Shown here: positions 5,776 to 6,826 of the stretch, piece after piece | Layout of the letters: each line of letters begins with the position of its first letter | Numbering within the stretch: the first letter of the stretch is position 1 | Assembly (NCBI GenBank): GCA_026416065.1 | Contig: JAOAFW010000159.1 | Coordinates: forward strand, 1 to 6,826 | DNA length: 6,826 nt | Direction: 5' to 3' | Source of the DNA: Fimbriimonadales bacterium | GTDB taxonomy: Bacteria > Armatimonadota > Fimbriimonadia > Fimbriimonadales > GBS-DC | Notes under the pieces: generated by a model | Seen by the model: the letters and a program-made list of their open reading frames with translations, nothing else | Told to the model about the DNA's origin: nothing | Database searches by the model: none | Position numbers and translations under genes: made by a program

Positions 5776-6750
5776 TTAAAACAGCTCCTCTTCGCTGAAG
5801 CTTTTCATCTTCTTGGAGTAGGTGATGCTCCGCTTGTTGAAAAAGTCGTTCTCTTTGGTGGCGAGTAGTTCCTCGTCGAACCAGCGGGTGGCAGCGAGGG
5901 CTTGCTCATTGATGTCGAATAGCGGCTGCAGCCCGACACTGCGCAGCGAGTTATTGAAGCGGTTCTTCAGGAACTCGTCTACCTGATGACGGGTCAGGTA
6001 GTCCAGCTCGCCGCGCTCGAAAATCCAGTCCAGAATGTGCTGCTCCGCGTTGTAGGCGCGTTTGACAGCGCGGTACACCGTGTCCTCGAACTCGGCATTG
6101 AACCATTCGGGGTATTCATGTTGCAAGATGCGCACCAGCTCCACGCCGAACATGCCGTGGATCTGCTCTTCCTTGCTGGTGGCTTCCACGATGTTCGAGA
6201 CGCCTTTGAACGCTGCGCGATGCTTGTTGAACGCCATGATAATGAGGAACTGCGAAAAGAGCGAGATATGCTCCACGAAGGCGGAGAACAGCATCACGGT
6301 GAGGGCGAACTGGCGGTTGTCGCTGCTGCGGATGCCTTCCTGCGCCTGCTGCAGGTACTGAATGCGATCCATGATGGCGGGGATACTGTGAATTTTCTCG
6401 AACTCACCGCTTAGCCCCAGCATATCCAGCAGGTGGGAGTAGGCGTTGGCATGGCGCACTTCGCTCTCGGCGAAGGTCATGCCTACTTCCGCGATTTCGG
6501 GCTTGGGCATGCGGTCGTAGATGCGCGCCCAGAAGGTCTTCACGGACACTTCAATCTGCGAGATTGCCAACATCGTGTTCTTGAGCGCGTTGCGCTCGCG
6601 TGGCTCGGTACGGGCGTACCAGTCCTGCACATCGCCTGACAAGGAGAACTCCGTATGCAGCCAGTAGGAATGGCGGATGGCGTCCCGGAACTTCAGCAGG
6701 TCGGGATACTCGTACGGCTTCAAATGCACTCGTTTCTCGAATAGCGCCAT
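5776..6750 (-). CDS. nrdB: Class I ribonucleotide reductase, small radical-generating subunit
   Basis: Ferritin-like helical protein that holds a dimetal centre and stable radical and passes the radical to NrdA. From the chosen ATG it has 324 residues. Metal ligands aligned by eye with E. coli NrdB are E67 (in QIEVSV; Asp in E. coli), E97 and H100 (in SEVRH), E160 (in FVEHISLF), E195 and H198 (in EEQIH). Y104, four residues after H100, corresponds to the radical Tyr122, so a tyrosyl-radical enzyme is likely; the metal (Fe or Mn) cannot be read from sequence. Near the end, Y311 could be the Tyr356 relay, and the acidic FSEEELF tail suits docking to the large subunit. GGAGGG lies nine bases before the ATG at 6750; an upstream GTG at 6816 would add 22 residues unlike the family. 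There is no N-terminal ATP-cone. It is the first nrd gene in transcription order. Confidence 0.94.
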   Translation of the reverse strand: MALFEKRVHLKPYEYPDLLKFRDAIRHSYWLHTEFSLSGDVQDWYARTEPRERNALKNTMLAISQIEVSVKTFWARIYDRMPKPEIAEVGMTFAESEVRHANAYSHLLDMLGLSGEFEKIHSIPAIMDRIQYLQQAQEGIRSSDNRQFALTVMLFSAFVEHISLFSQFLIIMAFNKHRAAFKGVSNIVEATSKEEQIHGMFGVELVRILQHEYPEWFNAEFEDTVYRAVKRAYNAEQHILDWIFERGELDYLTRHQVDEFLKNRFNNSLRSVGLQPLFDINEQALAATRWFDEELLATKENDFFNKRSITYSKKMKSFSEEELF

Positions 6751-6759
6751 CGTACATAG

Positions 6760-6765
6760 CCCTCC
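6760..6765 (-). promoter_or_regulatory. Ribosome binding site of nrdB
   Basis: GGAGGG on the minus strand, nine bases before the ATG at 6750. It decides for this start over the GTG 66 bases further upstream, which has no comparable site. Confidence 0.7.
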
Positions 6766-6777
6766 ATCTATTGTAGT

Positions 6778-6807
6778 TTTTCTCGCCAAAGCGCGAATTT
6801 TCTCGCC
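6778..6807. repeat. Direct repeat upstream of nrdB, possible operator
   Basis: The ten bases GGCGAGAAAA (minus strand) occur at 6798-6807 and again at 6778-6787. The two copies are exactly 20 bases apart, about two helical turns, so they face the same side of the DNA. They lie 28 to 57 bases upstream of the nrdB ATG. The spacing suits a pair of regulator sites, but the sequence is not a recognisable NrdR or Fur box, and chance remains possible. Confidence 0.4.
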
Positions 6808-6826
6808 TGCAACCACAACCTATAGA

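Noticed and set aside
5986..6414. 142-codon plus-strand frame opposite nrdB
   Set aside because: Fully antisense to nrdB, whose metal ligands are intact; no family resemblance.
6770..6775. TACAAT as the -10 box of nrdB
   Set aside because: Transcription would start inside the Shine-Dalgarno sequence, and no good -35 box lies 16-18 bases upstream; the true promoter is probably further upstream or outside the window.
6751..6816. GTG at 6816 as start of nrdB
   Set aside because: No ribosome binding site is visible for it, and the added residues do not resemble NrdB; GGAGGG supports the ATG at 6750.
1..6826. tRNA, rRNA, CRISPR array, insertion sequence, toxin-antitoxin or phage genes
   Set aside because: I looked on both strands and saw no repeat-spacer pattern, no transposase or integrase motifs and no cloverleaf; the five protein genes and short palindromes account for the window.

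Overview
The window comes from a bacterial chromosome of moderately high GC content with strong Shine-Dalgarno sites and a near-perfect housekeeping promoter. A protein with a PEP-CTERM sorting tail, compact class I ribonucleotide reductase (RNR) subunits and long intergenic palindromes would fit an environmental, possibly thermophilic lineage such as Armatimonadota or a relative. That placement is a weak inference; no marker gene settles it.

Layout. (1) Positions 2-709, plus strand: the 3' part of a gene for a beta-rich exported protein ending in a PEP-CTERM signal; its start lies outside the window. (2) Positions 710-990: a gap between convergent genes, holding one strong hairpin and no gene. 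(3) Positions 991-3740, minus strand: a two-gene operon read from a TTGACA-17-TATAAT promoter. The first gene encodes a Fur/PerR-family metal-dependent repressor. The second encodes a P1B-4-type (SPC/HEGST) heavy-metal efflux ATPase and starts on a TGATG overlap with the repressor's stop codon. (4) Positions 3741-3984: leader, promoter and a 15-bp perfect hairpin behind nrdA. (5) Positions 3985-6750, minus strand: nrdB then nrdA, the small and large subunits of an aerobic class I RNR, separated by an 80-bp palindromic element. The large subunit has no ATP-cone. (6) Positions 6751-6826: the upstream region of nrdB, with a 20-bp-spaced direct repeat.

How the genes work together. The repressor probably senses Fe(II) or a related divalent metal (perhaps with peroxide) and controls itself and the exporter, which would pump out excess Fe(II), Co(II) or Zn(II). 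NrdA and NrdB together make deoxyribonucleotides and need a dimetal centre in NrdB. The two units are neighbours on the same strand, but the fur-exporter operon has its own promoter, so any iron-related link between them is only an inference. I found no mobile element, CRISPR array, tRNA or rRNA, and nothing that looks like a wholly new system. The points most worth checking are the exporter's unusual N-terminus, the repressor's altered metal-ligand set, the RNR without an ATP-cone, and the palindrome between nrdB and nrdA.
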